28,922 bases of DNA from CALZJC01 sp041574955 (GCA_041574955.1 JBFGNS010000037.1:1-28922); one strand, 5' to 3'; positions 1 to 10,418 are shown, counted from the first letter of the stretch. Numbers and translations are program-made. The notes: generated from the letters alone by a model not told the origin.

Positions 1-1110
1 GGCCGCCGCCGGCAGCAGGTCCGCGCTGAAGTCGACCGCCGGCGCCGGCGCGCCCTCGACCCCCGCCAGCTCGGCGGCTGCCAGCGTCCGGCCGGCGGCG
101 TCGCGCCACTCGACGGAGGCCGTGCCGCCGACCGCGGAAGCCGTCAGCTCGAGCGACGCCTCGAGCGCGAGGTCGGTGCCGGCGAGCGCCAGCTGCTCGT
201 ACAGCGCGGGCTCGAGCCACGGTTGGAGCAGCTCCGCCGGCAGCCCGGGAGCCGCCAGGTCGACGCGCCCTCGGCGCTCCGCCAGGTCCAGCTCGCCCGT
301 CGCCCGCACCGGCTGCCCCGGCCGCGCCGCCAGCAGCGCCGCCGGATCGCCGGCGAGCTCGAAGCGGATCCGGCTCGGCTGCCCGTCGCCGAGACCGACG
401 ATGCCGCTGGCGCGGCCGCTGGCCAGCTCGCCCTCGAGCTCCAGCTCGGCGAGCTCGAGCGGGCCCGACAGCGGACCCGACAGGCGGCCGCGCAGCCGCT
501 CGCGGTGCCGTCTGCCGGCCGCATCGGTCAGCTCCACCAGCGCTCCCGCGAGCTCCAGCTCGGCCACTCCGCCGATCAGCGCGGCGCGGGCCTCGATCTC
601 CTCCACGCTGCCGCCAGCGGCCAGCTCCGGCGGCAGCGCCAGGCCCCGCACCGCGCCGCGCGTCACCGTCAGCGCCAGCAGCTCGAGGGCAGGCGGCTCA
701 CCGTCGCCACCGCTCTCCTGCGTCGCCGCCGGCAGCGGCCGCGACAGGTCCACCACCGGCGCCTCGAGCTCGACCCTGCGCACCACCAGCGGGGCGCGCA
801 CCAGCGAGCCCAGCCGCACCGCCAACACCAGCCGCTCGGCAGTGAGGAACGGCTCCGCGCCGCTCGCCGCCAGGCTGGGCGCCAGCAGCTCGAGCTCGCC
901 GGCCAGCGGCCGCAGCCGCAGCTCGTCGGCGGTCAGCCGGACGCCGGTGCGCTGCTCGAGCGCCAGCGCGGCGCGCTCCAGCAGCGCGTGGCGCACCGAC
1001 GGCAGGCGAAGCGCCAGACCGGCCGCCAGCACCACCAGCGCCAGCGCAACGAACGCCCACGCCAGGCGCCGCCACCAGCGGCCCGAGGAAGCGAGGCGTC
1101 GATCGTTCAT
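1..1110 (-). CDS. TamB/AsmA-like envelope protein, N-terminal part (truncated by window edge)
   Basis: An open frame runs from an ATG at 1110 to base 1 with no stop, giving the first 370 residues of a larger protein. Residues about 16-34 (WRRLAWAFVALALVVLAAGL) form one N-terminal membrane anchor. After it comes a region rich in short beta-strand-like blocks (ALEQRTGVRLTADELRLRPL, LELLAPSLAASG, LVVRRVELEAPVVDL), as in the N-termini of TamB, AsmA and related bridge-type lipid or outer-membrane-protein transport factors. TamB-family proteins span the periplasm and are often over 1000 residues, so most of the gene lies outside. The assignment rests on architecture and style, not a diagnostic motif; AsmA or DUF748-type relatives are equally possible. 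The start is preceded by a TACTCT box 8 nt upstream rather than a clear Shine-Dalgarno site. It diverges from the permease gene at 1194. Confidence 0.6.
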   Translation of the reverse strand, partial: MNDRRLASSGRWWRRLAWAFVALALVVLAAGLALRLPSVRHALLERAALALEQRTGVRLTADELRLRPLAGELELLAPSLAASGAEPFLTAERLVLAVRLGSLVRAPLVVRRVELEAPVVDLSRPLPAATQESGGDGEPPALELLALTVTRGAVRGLALPPELAAGGSVEEIEARAALIGGVAELELAGALVELTDAAGRRHRERLRGRLSGPLSGPLELAELELEGELASGRASGIVGLGDGQPSRIRFELAGDPAALLAARPGQPVRATGELDLAERRGRVDLAAPGLPAELLQPWLEPALYEQLALAGTDLALEASLELTASAVGGTASVEWRDAAGRTLAAAELAGVEGAPAPAVDFSADLLPAAA

Positions 1111-1193
1111 CCCGCCAAAGAGTACTGCGAACCGGGCCCGCCGGCATCCTGGACCCGACCCGACGCCCGCCGGCGTTAGACTGGCGGAGGAAG

Positions 1194-2390
1194 ATGCGCG
1201 ATCTCGTGCTGCTCGGACTCAAGGCGATCCTCGCCTACCGGCTGCGCTCGGCGCTGTCGATGCTGGGCATCGCCATCGGCATCGCCTCGGTGGTGCTGCT
1301 GACCTCGATCGGCGAGGGTACCCGCCGCTACATCGTCAACCAGTTCACCCAGTTCGGCACCAACATCATCGCCATCAACCCGGGCAAGGCCGAGACGCTG
1401 GGTGTGCCCGGTGCGCTCGGCGGCAGCACCCACAAGCTGACCATCGACGACGCCGAGGCGCTGGCGCGGCTACCCGGCATCGAGGAGGTGGTGCCGCTGA
1501 CCTTCGGCACCGCGCGGGTAGAGGCCGCGGGACGCGGCCGCAGCGTCTACGTCTACGGCGTGACGCCGGAGGTGCCCGAGGTATGGAAGTGGGGGGTGCG
1601 GGTGGGCTCGTTCTGGCCGTCCGGTGACCCGCGGCGCGGGTCGCAGCTGGCGGTCCTCGGACCCAAGCTCAAGCGGGAGCTGTTCGGCGAGGCCAACGCG
1701 CTCGGCCAGTTCGTCCGCATCGGTGGCGGCCGGTTCCGGGTGATCGGGCTGATGGAGCCCAAGGGCACGCTGCTCGGCTTCGACCTCGACGACGCGGCGT
1801 ACGTCCCGGTCGCCTCGGCGATGAAGCTGTTCAACCTCGACGAGCTGCACGAGATCGACCTGCTGTTCAGCCACGCCAGGCTGCTGGCGCCGGTCGAGGC
1901 CAGCATCCGCCGCACGCTCATCGAGCGCCACGGCGGCAAGGAGGACTTCACCATCACCTCCCAGGCCGGCATGCTCGAGGTGTTCGGGAACGTCATGGAT
2001 ATCGTCACCCTGGCGGTCGGCGCCATCGCCGGCGTGTCGCTGGTGGTGGGCGCGATCGGCATCCTGACCATGATGTGGATCGCGGTCGGCGAGCGCACCC
2101 ACGAGATCGGCCTGGTGCGGGCGCTCGGCGCCACCCGCCGCCAGGTTCAGTGGGTGTTCCTGATCGAGGCGGCGACGCTGTCGACGCTCGGTGGCATGGC
2201 CGGGGTGGGCGCCGGCCTGGGACTGGCGGCGCTGCTCGAGGCGACGGTGGCGGGGCTGACGGTGTACACGCCGGTGGCGTTCGTCTTCGCCGCGGTCGCC
2301 GTCAGCCTGTTCACCGGCCTGGCCTCCGGCGTGCTGCCGGCGCGCCGCGCCGCGGCGCTCGACCCGGTGGAGTCACTGCGCGCCGAGTAG
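1194..2390 (+). CDS. ABC transporter permease, MacB/FtsX type
   Basis: A 398-residue membrane subunit of a MacB-like ABC exporter. It begins with an amphipathic stretch and a first membrane helix (about 20-42, SMLGIAIGIASVVLLTSIGEG), the hallmark N-terminus of the MacB periplasmic-core family. A roughly 200-residue extracytoplasmic domain follows (about 45-255). Three C-terminal helices lie near 265-300, 322-350 and 362-385, and it ends with the typical PARRAAALDPVESLRAE tail. In the family these permeases dimerise and work with an ATPase of the MacB/LolD type, exporting macrolides, peptides, lipoproteins or siderophores by mechanotransmission. No ATPase gene is in the window, so the substrate cannot be inferred. 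GGAGG ends 3 nt before the ATG and a TAGACT box ends 11 nt before it, so the true 5' end may leave little leader. Confidence 0.9.
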   Translation: MRDLVLLGLKAILAYRLRSALSMLGIAIGIASVVLLTSIGEGTRRYIVNQFTQFGTNIIAINPGKAETLGVPGALGGSTHKLTIDDAEALARLPGIEEVVPLTFGTARVEAAGRGRSVYVYGVTPEVPEVWKWGVRVGSFWPSGDPRRGSQLAVLGPKLKRELFGEANALGQFVRIGGGRFRVIGLMEPKGTLLGFDLDDAAYVPVASAMKLFNLDELHEIDLLFSHARLLAPVEASIRRTLIERHGGKEDFTITSQAGMLEVFGNVMDIVTLAVGAIAGVSLVVGAIGILTMMWIAVGERTHEIGLVRALGATRRQVQWVFLIEAATLSTLGGMAGVGAGLGLAALLEATVAGLTVYTPVAFVFAAVAVSLFTGLASGVLPARRAAALDPVESLRAE

Positions 2391-2577
2391 CGGCGCGCCA
2401 GCCTGACCTTCTCACCGAGCCGCTCGGCGAGCGGCCGCAGGCGCCTGAAGATCCGCGACTCGCAGCCCCAGGGCACCGCAGGCGTACTCGAAGTACGTCG
2501 AGGATGTCCGAACAACGCAAGTCGGGCAGCTCCAGGTGCATCCGGACGCGCCGCAGCGGCTCGGTGACGAGGTCGGG
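2391..2577. other. Convergent intergenic stretch with two hairpins and possible gene remnant
   Basis: This 187-base gap lies between the converging permease and AMMECR1 genes. It holds a 7-bp hairpin with a 3-nt loop at 2419-2435 and a small GTACT-CGA-AGTAC hairpin at 2484-2496. On the minus strand the frame of AMMECR1 continues past its TAG with protein-like sequence (LRRVRMHLELPDLRCSDIL). A neighbouring frame then reads SRIFRRLRPLAERLGEKVRLARR. This could be the frameshifted remnant of a short gene or coincidence of GC-rich DNA. No intact gene is supported. Confidence 0.3.
2419..2435. terminator. Hairpin between convergent genes, candidate bidirectional terminator
   Basis: GCCGCTC - GGC - GAGCGGC forms a perfect 7-bp GC-rich stem with a 3-nt loop, 28 nt past the permease stop codon. 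There is no T-tract on either side, so if it terminates it is not a canonical intrinsic terminator. The placement between converging genes is the main support. Confidence 0.3.
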
Positions 2578-3192
2578 CTAGGCCTCGGCCTCGCGCCAGT
2601 GCTCGACCCGGTAGCGGTAGACCGCCACCTCGGGCTCGAGCCGGCCGTCCGGCAGCCGCGCCTTGCGCTGCAGCTGGCGCAGGAAGTCGCGCGGCTCGGG
2701 GTAGTGCCGCCACACCGCCGGCAGGAAGGTGCCGCGCCGCTCGCCGTGCTCGATCAACAGGCCGTCGACGCCCGGGCGCAACCGCGCGAGCAGCTCCTCC
2801 TCGTCGCGCCAGTCGAGCCGCTCGAGCGGGCCGAGAACCGAGACCTCGATCTGCACGCGGGGCAGCTCCTCGGCGGTCAGGGCCGGGAACCGCGGATCGC
2901 GAAAGGCGGCGGCGCGGGCGTTCTCGCGCACGTCGTCGGCCAGCCGGCGGTGGGGCGTAAGCGAGCCGATACAGCCGCGCAGCCGGCCGTCGATCTCGAG
3001 CGTGACGAAGCAGGCACCGGGCCGCTCCAGCCACGCACCGGCGGACGGCGCCGCCGCCGGCAGCCCCAGATCCGCGGCCAGGGTGGCGCGGGCCAGCGCC
3101 GGCAGCTCGGCGCCGCGCCGCGGACCGGCCGCCGGCGCGCTGCCGGTTCCACCGCTGCCAGGCCCACCGCCGCCGGTCTCGCCGCCGCTCAC
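2578..3192 (-). CDS. AMMECR1-domain protein (AmmeMemoRadiSam system protein A type)
   Basis: A 204-residue protein with the AMMECR1 fold signature: ELPALARATLAADLG, then TLEIDGRLRGCIGSLTPHRRLADDVRENARAAAFRDPRFPAL, EVSVLGPLERL and VDGLLIEHGERRGTFLPAVWRHY. LRGCIGSL and the paired DPRFPALTAEEL segment are the family's most conserved blocks. The biochemical role is not established; in many bacteria and archaea it sits beside MEMO and a radical-SAM enzyme. The start chosen is a GTG at 3192 that overlaps the MEMO stop (GTGA), the usual form of translational coupling. Longer readings would run deep into the MEMO gene. The first 25 residues are Gly/Pro-rich and probably disordered. No radical-SAM gene follows within the window. 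Confidence 0.92.
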   Translation of the reverse strand: MSGGETGGGGPGSGGTGSAPAAGPRRGAELPALARATLAADLGLPAAAPSAGAWLERPGACFVTLEIDGRLRGCIGSLTPHRRLADDVRENARAAAFRDPRFPALTAEELPRVQIEVSVLGPLERLDWRDEEELLARLRPGVDGLLIEHGERRGTFLPAVWRHYPEPRDFLRQLQRKARLPDGRLEPEVAVYRYRVEHWREAEA

Positions 3193-3989
3193 GCCACCTC
3201 GAGGAAATCGAAGGCGCCGTAGCCCACCACCCGCTGACGGTCGCCGGCGGTGTCGCCCGAGTTGCGCAGATCGAGCAGCCGGGCCTCGAGGCCGCGCCGC
3301 CGCGCGGCGGTCAGCAGGCCGTCGATCGGGACCCCGCCGCACGCCCGGCCCCGGCGGAGCGGCGACTCGAGGTCGACGATGGCGCGCGCCGTCTCCCGGT
3401 CGGTGGCCCGCGCCGCCTCGTACGGCAGGTAGTGCGACAGGTCCGAGCTGATCACGATGCGGGTCTCGTCGCCGCCCCACACCGCGTCGAGCACCGCCGC
3501 CACCTCCTCGCCGTCGGCGTCGCCGACCACCAGCGGCAGCAGATCGAACTCGTCCAGCACCACCTGCAGGAACGGCAGCTCCACCTCCAGCGAGTGCTCC
3601 GGCGCGTGCGCCGCCAGGCTCTCGCAAACCGCCGGCAGCCGCCGCACGGCCGCCGCGGCCTCCGCCGCCACCGGCACTTCGCCGAGCGGCGTGGCGAAGC
3701 CGTCGGCGGCCGGCAGCCCGAGCCCCCTGAGCGGCACGCGGTGGGCCGGACCCAGCAGCACCACGCGGCTGATGCGGTCGCGGTCGGCGCTCAAACCGGC
3801 GAACGCGCTGCCCGCGATCGGCCCCGAGTAGACGTAGCCGGCGTGCGGCGCGATCACCGCCTTGACCCGCCGCTTCCCCGGACCGGCCGGCGCGGCGGCG
3901 GCCAGGTGCGCCTCGACCTGCCGCCGCAGCTCACCGGGGTCGGCGGGATAGAAGGTGCCGGCGACGGCCGGCGGGCGCACTCTCGGCAT
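3189..3989 (-). CDS. MEMO1 family protein (AmmeMemoRadiSam system protein B type)
   Basis: A 266-residue protein starting MPRVRPPAVAGTFYPADPGEL, the conserved opening of MEMO-family proteins. An ATG at 3989 was preferred over an in-frame start at 4070 because homologues begin here and the longer form would overlap the OPT gene. PHAGYVYSG (His49), GPAHR (His83), SSDLSHY and CGGVPIDGLL (Cys217) are present. They match the His/His/Cys metal-site residues known in human MEMO1, a relative of class III extradiol dioxygenases. The metal site therefore looks intact; the substrate is unknown. The gene ends in GTGA, overlapping the AMMECR1 start, and begins 61 nt after the OPT stop, so all three may share a transcript. 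Confidence 0.93.
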   Translation of the reverse strand: MPRVRPPAVAGTFYPADPGELRRQVEAHLAAAAPAGPGKRRVKAVIAPHAGYVYSGPIAGSAFAGLSADRDRISRVVLLGPAHRVPLRGLGLPAADGFATPLGEVPVAAEAAAAVRRLPAVCESLAAHAPEHSLEVELPFLQVVLDEFDLLPLVVGDADGEEVAAVLDAVWGGDETRIVISSDLSHYLPYEAARATDRETARAIVDLESPLRRGRACGGVPIDGLLTAARRRGLEARLLDLRNSGDTAGDRQRVVGYGAFDFLEVA

Positions 3990-4050
3990 CGGTGGCACGG
4001 CCGCTCTGGAGGGCTCACCCCTGCTGGTCACAACAGCTCGCGGCGGGCGG

Positions 4051-6108
4051 TTATTCGCCCGCCCGGCCACCGGCCACGGCGAGCGGCAGCCGCACCAGCA
4101 GCCAGCCCACCACGGCGAACAGCGCCAGCGACAGCCAGCCGCCCCACGCCGCGCGCAGTCCGCCGGGGTCGAGGTTGAGCCAGGAGACGGCGATCGAGCT
4201 GACCCCTCCCGGTGGATCCGGCGGCAGCAGGAAGTAGAGCGCCGCCAGCGCCACCGCCATCAGCGCCTCTCCGGCGATCAGGCCCGAGGCCAGCAGGGTG
4301 CCGCGGTTCTCGGAGGCCAGCCGGCGGTTCTCCCCCCAGCCGCGGCGCCGGCGGGCGCGGGTCACCAGCCAGGCCAGCACGCCGCCCAGGAAGATCGCCG
4401 CGGTGGTGTCGAAGTGCAGGTACATGCCGACGGCGATGAGCATCGGCGACGGCGAGTCGATCAGCACCAGCGCCAGCCCGAAGGCGATACCGATGCCGAT
4501 CAGCGCCCACGGCATGCTGCCGCCGACGATGCCGGTGGCGAGCTGTGCCATCAGTCCGGCCTGCGGCGCCGCCAGCTGCTCGCCGCCGATGCCGCCCGGC
4601 ACGCCGGCATGCAGGAACACCATCGGCCAGACCAGCACGAACGACACCAGCACGGTGGACACCAGCTCGGCCACCTCCATCCGCCACGGAGTGCCGCCCA
4701 GCAGGTGCCCGACCTTGAGGTCCTGGATCATGTCGCCGGCCACCGCCGAGGCACAGCACACCACCGCCGCCACGCCCAGCACCGCCGCCACGCCGCCGGC
4801 ACCGGTGACGCCGACCGCCACCATCAGCAGCGCCGCCACGATCAGGGTCGACAGCGCCAGGCCGCTGATCGGCTGGTTGGAGCCGCCGATCAGCCCCACC
4901 AGATAGCCGCCCACCGCGGCGAACAGGAAGCCGGTCACCAGCATCACCGCCGCCGCCACCAGCGCACCGCCCAGGCTGCCGGTGAACCGCCAGTACAGCA
5001 GCGTCATCGGCAGCGCGGTGATCGCGACACCCCAGCTGATCCACTTGAGCGACAGGTCGATCTCGAGCCGCGAGCCCCGAGCTTCGGTCGAGGCGACCGG
5101 TGACGGCGAGCGGAAATCGCGCGCCACGCGCGAGAACGCCTGCGCCAGCGAGCCACGCAGCCCGGCGAGGGTGTGCACCGCGCCCACCAGCATGGCGCCC
5201 ACCGCGATCGGCCGCACGTGGTTGCGCCACACCGAGTCGGCCAGCTCCAGACCGCCGGCACCGCCCGCCCGGCGGCCCAGGTCGGGGTCGGCGAACAGCA
5301 GCAGCGGCACCAGGAACAGCCAGCCGAAGGCGGCACCCGAGAACGCCACCGCCGACAGTCGCGGCCCGATGATGTAGCCCACCGCAACCAGCGCCGGCGA
5401 GGCCGCCGGCGTGGCGAGAAAGACCCCGCCGCCGTGCGCCACCTGGCCGAGCGGCGCCTCCGGGCTGCCGTGGTCGACCAGCGAGCGCGGCAGACCGAAG
5501 AACCACTCCCGGTAGCCGGCGATCAGCTCGACGCCGCGCGAGTTCTTGAACAGCTCGAGCGCGGCGCTCAGTCCGATCGCGCCGAACACGAAACGGGCGC
5601 CGCTTTCGCCCTTCTGGCCGGCCTTGACCAGCTCGGCGCAGGCCGCCGACTCCGGGAAAGGCAGCTCGGCGTCCTCCACCAGCGTGCGGCGCAGCAGGAT
5701 CACGAACAGCACGCCCAGCACGCCGCCCACCAGCATGATCCAGGTGCTCGACCAGTAGTCCAGCTCGCTCCACACCGGCTGGCCGTCGACCCGCGCGATG
5801 AGCAGGGCCGGCAGGGTGAAGATGGCGCCCGCGACCAGCGCTTCGCCCACCGAGGCGGTGGTGCGGGCGAGGTTCTGCTCCAGCACGTTGCCGCGGAAGA
5901 ACGGCAGCCGGAAGGCGGCGATCGCCACCACCGCCGCTGGGAAGGTGGCCGACACCGTGAGCCCGGCCTTGAGCCCCAGGTAGGCGTTGGCGGCACCCAG
6001 CACCACCGCCATCACCAGGCCCAGCAGCAGCGCCTTCCAGGTCAGCTCGGGCAGCCGCGCCTCGGCGGGCACGTACGGCTGGTGGCGCGGCTCGCGGCTC
6101 GGGCTCAT
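4051..6108 (-). CDS. OPT family oligopeptide transporter
   Basis: A 685-residue integral membrane protein beginning MSPSREPRHQPYVPAEARLPELTWKAL and continuing AVVLGAANAYLGLKAGLTVSATFPAAVVAIA, typical of the bacterial OPT family. Hydrophobic helices recur along the whole length, consistent with the family's 14-16 transmembrane segments. GDMIQDLKVGHLLGGTPWRM in the second half is another strongly conserved OPT block. Characterised members move oligopeptides, glutathione conjugates or metal-nicotianamine complexes by proton symport; here the substrate is unknown. The gene lies between tRNA-Pro and MEMO. A TAGGAT box sits 18 nt before the ATG, inside a motif shared with the pilT-like gene. No good Shine-Dalgarno sequence is seen. 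Confidence 0.95.
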   Translation of the reverse strand: MSPSREPRHQPYVPAEARLPELTWKALLLGLVMAVVLGAANAYLGLKAGLTVSATFPAAVVAIAAFRLPFFRGNVLEQNLARTTASVGEALVAGAIFTLPALLIARVDGQPVWSELDYWSSTWIMLVGGVLGVLFVILLRRTLVEDAELPFPESAACAELVKAGQKGESGARFVFGAIGLSAALELFKNSRGVELIAGYREWFFGLPRSLVDHGSPEAPLGQVAHGGGVFLATPAASPALVAVGYIIGPRLSAVAFSGAAFGWLFLVPLLLFADPDLGRRAGGAGGLELADSVWRNHVRPIAVGAMLVGAVHTLAGLRGSLAQAFSRVARDFRSPSPVASTEARGSRLEIDLSLKWISWGVAITALPMTLLYWRFTGSLGGALVAAAVMLVTGFLFAAVGGYLVGLIGGSNQPISGLALSTLIVAALLMVAVGVTGAGGVAAVLGVAAVVCCASAVAGDMIQDLKVGHLLGGTPWRMEVAELVSTVLVSFVLVWPMVFLHAGVPGGIGGEQLAAPQAGLMAQLATGIVGGSMPWALIGIGIAFGLALVLIDSPSPMLIAVGMYLHFDTTAAIFLGGVLAWLVTRARRRRGWGENRRLASENRGTLLASGLIAGEALMAVALAALYFLLPPDPPGGVSSIAVSWLNLDPGGLRAAWGGWLSLALFAVVGWLLVRLPLAVAGGRAGE

Positions 6109-6126
6109 CGGCGAAGGGCGGCCGAC

Positions 6127-6140
6127 ATCCTACACAAGCC
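6127..6140 (-). promoter_or_regulatory. -10-like element before the OPT gene (motif shared with pilT-like gene)
   Basis: On the minus strand GGCTTGTGTAGGAT ends 18 nt before the OPT ATG, with TAGGAT as the likely -10 box. The 11-mer GGCTTGTGTAG occurs again, followed by AAT, in the same position before the pilT-like gene (24944-24954). I find no good -35 element at the expected distance. Confidence 0.4.
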
Positions 6141-6185
6141 GCCGGCGTGGTGGGCCGCGCCCGCCGCCGCGCCCGCTTCTGGAAA

Positions 6186-6262
6186 TGGTCGGGGCGAGAG
6201 GATTTGAACCTCCGGCCTCACGGTCCCGAACCGTGCGCTCTACCAGGCTGAGCTACGCCCCG
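6186..6262 (-). tRNA. tRNA-Pro (anticodon CGG)
   Basis: A 77-nt tRNA with an encoded CCA tail. The acceptor stem pairs CGGGGCG with CGCCCCG, followed by discriminator A. The D-arm carries AGCTCAGCCTGGTAGAGC, the anticodon stem pairs CACGG with CCGTG around the loop TTCGGGA, and the T-arm reads GGAGGTTCAAATCCTCT. The anticodon CGG reads CCG proline codons, which are abundant in this GC-rich genome. It has its own strong promoter upstream. Confidence 0.97.
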
Positions 6263-6318
6263 ACCGCGACAAGTCTCCGGGAGCGGCCTCGGGAAGGCCC
6301 TCCGGAGGCCGGCGCGGA

Positions 6319-6347
6319 AGAATACCGCCGGGTCTGGGGGTGGTCAA
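6319..6347 (-). promoter_or_regulatory. Sigma-70 promoter of tRNA-Pro
   Basis: Minus-strand TTGACC (6347-6342), a 17-nt spacer and TATTCT (6324-6319) match the housekeeping consensus well. The predicted start near 6312 gives about 50 nt of 5' leader before the mature tRNA, to be removed by RNase P. Confidence 0.7.
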
Positions 6348-6424
6348 GCGACCCCGCTCCGGCGGGCGGGTGGCGGCCCGGACCCGCCGGCGGCTGCGAT
6401 AAGCTCGGGCGCCCGAGGAGCGCG

Positions 6425-8212
6425 ATGTCGATCGAGACCCTGAGCGAGCTGTTCCTGGTCGTGGCAGGCCGCAGCCAGGCCGATTGCCTGCAGTACAAGA
6501 CCGGCGGCAGCTACGCCAAGATCTCTACCGCCGAACTGGTCGACCGCGTGCGCCGGCTGGCTACCGCGCTCGAAGGACTCGGCGTGGCGCCCGGCGAGCG
6601 GGTCGCCCTGATGGCCGAGAACGGTCCGCACTGGCCGGTGGTGGACTTCGCCACCCTGTCGCTGGGTGCGGTGCTGGTGCCGATCTACCCGACCCTGACG
6701 CCCGACCAGGCGGCGTACGTCGCCAACGACTGCGGCGCGGAGGTGGTGCTGGTCGAGGGCACCGAGCGGCTCGCCGGCCTGCTCGGCGAGCGCGCCGACA
6801 TGCCGCGCGTGCGCCGCTTCGTGGTGATCGGCGACGAGCCGCAGGGTGACGAGGCGCTGTCGTTCGGCAGCCTGCTGACCGACTCGCCGCCGATGCCGCT
6901 CGACGAGCTGGAGCGGCGCGCGCGAGCGGTGAAACCCGACGACCTGGCGACCTTCATCTACACCTCGGGCACCACCGGCAACCCCAAGGGGGTGATGCTG
7001 ACCCACGGCAACGTCACCTCCAACGTGCTGGCCTCGCTCGAGTGCATGGACATCGAGGGCGGCTTCACCGCGCTCTCTTTCCTGCCGTTGTCGCACTCGT
7101 TCGAGCGCACCATCGACTACATCTACTTCTACCGCGGCTGCAGCATCGCCTACGCCGAGTCGATCCAGACCGTCGGCCAGAACCTGCTCGAGGTCAACCC
7201 CCACGTCTTCGTCTCGGTACCGCGCGTCTACGAGAAGGTGATCGCCAAGGTCAACGAGAGCATCGCCGCCAGTCCGCCGGCCAAGCAGAAGATCTTCCAC
7301 TGGGCGGAGCGGGTGGCGCGCGAGGCGCTGCCCTACCGGCTGCGCCGCGTCAAGCCGCCGGGTCTGCTGGCGGTCAAGGTGGCTCTCGCCGACAAGCTGG
7401 TGTTCGGCAAGATCCAGCAGCGGCTGGGCAACCGGTTCCAGTTCGCGATGTCGGGCGGCGCGCCGCTGGCACCCGAGATCGCGCGTTTCTTCTGGGGCGC
7501 CGGCCTCGAGATCTACGAGGGCTACGGGCTGTCGGAGACGTCGCCGGTGCTGACCGTCAACCGGCGTGGCCAGACCAAGCTCGGCACGGTCGGTCAGGCG
7601 ATACCGGGGGTCGAGCTCGAGATCGCCGAGGACGGCGAGATCCTGGCGCGCGGCCCCAACATCATGCGCGGCTACCACAACCTGCCCGAGGAGACGGCCG
7701 AGGCGATCGACGCCGACGGCTGGTTCCACACCGGCGACATCGGCGAGCTCGACGAGGACGGCTTCCTCCAGATCACCGACCGCAAGAAGGAGATCATCGT
7801 CAACGCCTACGGCAAGAACGTCGCCCCGGCGCCGATCGAGAACGCCCTCAAGGCCAGCCGCTTCATCGGCCAGGCGGTGGTGATCGGCGACCGCCGGAAG
7901 ATGCTGGCGGCGCTGCTGGTACCCGACTTCGAGACGCTCGAGGGGTGGGCCCGGCGCGAGGGTGTCGACGGTGCCGACCGCCGGGCGCTGCTCGACGAGC
8001 CGCGCGTCCGGGAGCTGTTCACCGCCGAGGTGGAGGCGGTCAACCGGGAGCTGGCCCGCTACGAGCAGATCCATCTGTGGCAGCTGATGCCCGACGAGTT
8101 CACCATCGAGACCGGCGAGCTCACCCCGACCCAGAAGATCAAGCGCCGCATCATCTCGCAGAAGTACGGCGAGCTGATCGAGTCGCTCTACCGGCAAGCC
8201 GGCTCCGGCTAG
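6425..8212 (+). CDS. Long-chain acyl-CoA synthetase (AMP-forming)
   Basis: A 595-residue adenylate-forming enzyme that activates fatty acids to acyl-CoA via an acyl-AMP intermediate. Visible motifs are the phosphate-binding loop TFIYTSGTTGNPKGVMLTHGN near residue 176, FLPLSHSFER near 220, GYGLSETSPVLTVNR near 366, and GWFHTGDIGELDEDG near 432. The hinge and gate block ITDRKKEIIVNAYGKNVAP near 452 places it in the FAA1/COG1022 group of long-chain synthetases rather than the FadD group proper. The ATG at 6425 was chosen because GAGGAG lies 4 nt upstream and homology begins here; the frame upstream runs into the tRNA region. GATAAG, preceded by TGC, sits just ahead as a possible extended -10 box. 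The beta-oxidation enzyme follows after 53 nt, suggesting a fatty-acid operon. Confidence 0.95.
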   Translation: MSIETLSELFLVVAGRSQADCLQYKTGGSYAKISTAELVDRVRRLATALEGLGVAPGERVALMAENGPHWPVVDFATLSLGAVLVPIYPTLTPDQAAYVANDCGAEVVLVEGTERLAGLLGERADMPRVRRFVVIGDEPQGDEALSFGSLLTDSPPMPLDELERRARAVKPDDLATFIYTSGTTGNPKGVMLTHGNVTSNVLASLECMDIEGGFTALSFLPLSHSFERTIDYIYFYRGCSIAYAESIQTVGQNLLEVNPHVFVSVPRVYEKVIAKVNESIAASPPAKQKIFHWAERVAREALPYRLRRVKPPGLLAVKVALADKLVFGKIQQRLGNRFQFAMSGGAPLAPEIARFFWGAGLEIYEGYGLSETSPVLTVNRRGQTKLGTVGQAIPGVELEIAEDGEILARGPNIMRGYHNLPEETAEAIDADGWFHTGDIGELDEDGFLQITDRKKEIIVNAYGKNVAPAPIENALKASRFIGQAVVIGDRRKMLAALLVPDFETLEGWARREGVDGADRRALLDEPRVRELFTAEVEAVNRELARYEQIHLWQLMPDEFTIETGELTPTQKIKRRIISQKYGELIESLYRQAGSG

Positions 8213-8265
8213 CCAGCTGCCCGGCTTCGCGCCGCCGCCCGTTCAATCTGAGAGGAGGTCCCACC

Positions 8266-10380
<2,115 letters not shown>

Positions 10381-10418
10381 CCCGGGCCGCCGCTTCGCGA
10401 GGCGCCGCACCGTCCGGC

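Noticed and set aside
122..1627. Plus-strand open frame of 501 codons
   Set aside because: Ser/Arg/Ala-rich translation opposite the TamB-like gene and across the permease start; no recognisable domain.
3990..4070. Longer N-terminus for the MEMO protein
   Set aside because: It would overlap the end of the OPT gene and adds residues not seen in the family, whose members start right at the PPAVAGTFYP block.
4028..5773. Second minus-strand frame over the OPT gene
   Set aside because: A +1 shadow of the OPT frame with Gly/Arg/Ala text and no membrane-helix pattern.
6344..8197. Open minus-strand frame of 617 codons
   Set aside because: It is the mirror of the acyl-CoA synthetase gene and its translation has no domain and skewed composition.
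7042..8265. Plus-strand frame continuous with the FadB/FadJ gene, giving an 1112-residue reading
   Set aside because: The part before 8266 is the wrong frame of the acyl-CoA synthetase. A strong AGAGGAGG site and GTG at 8266 mark the real start.
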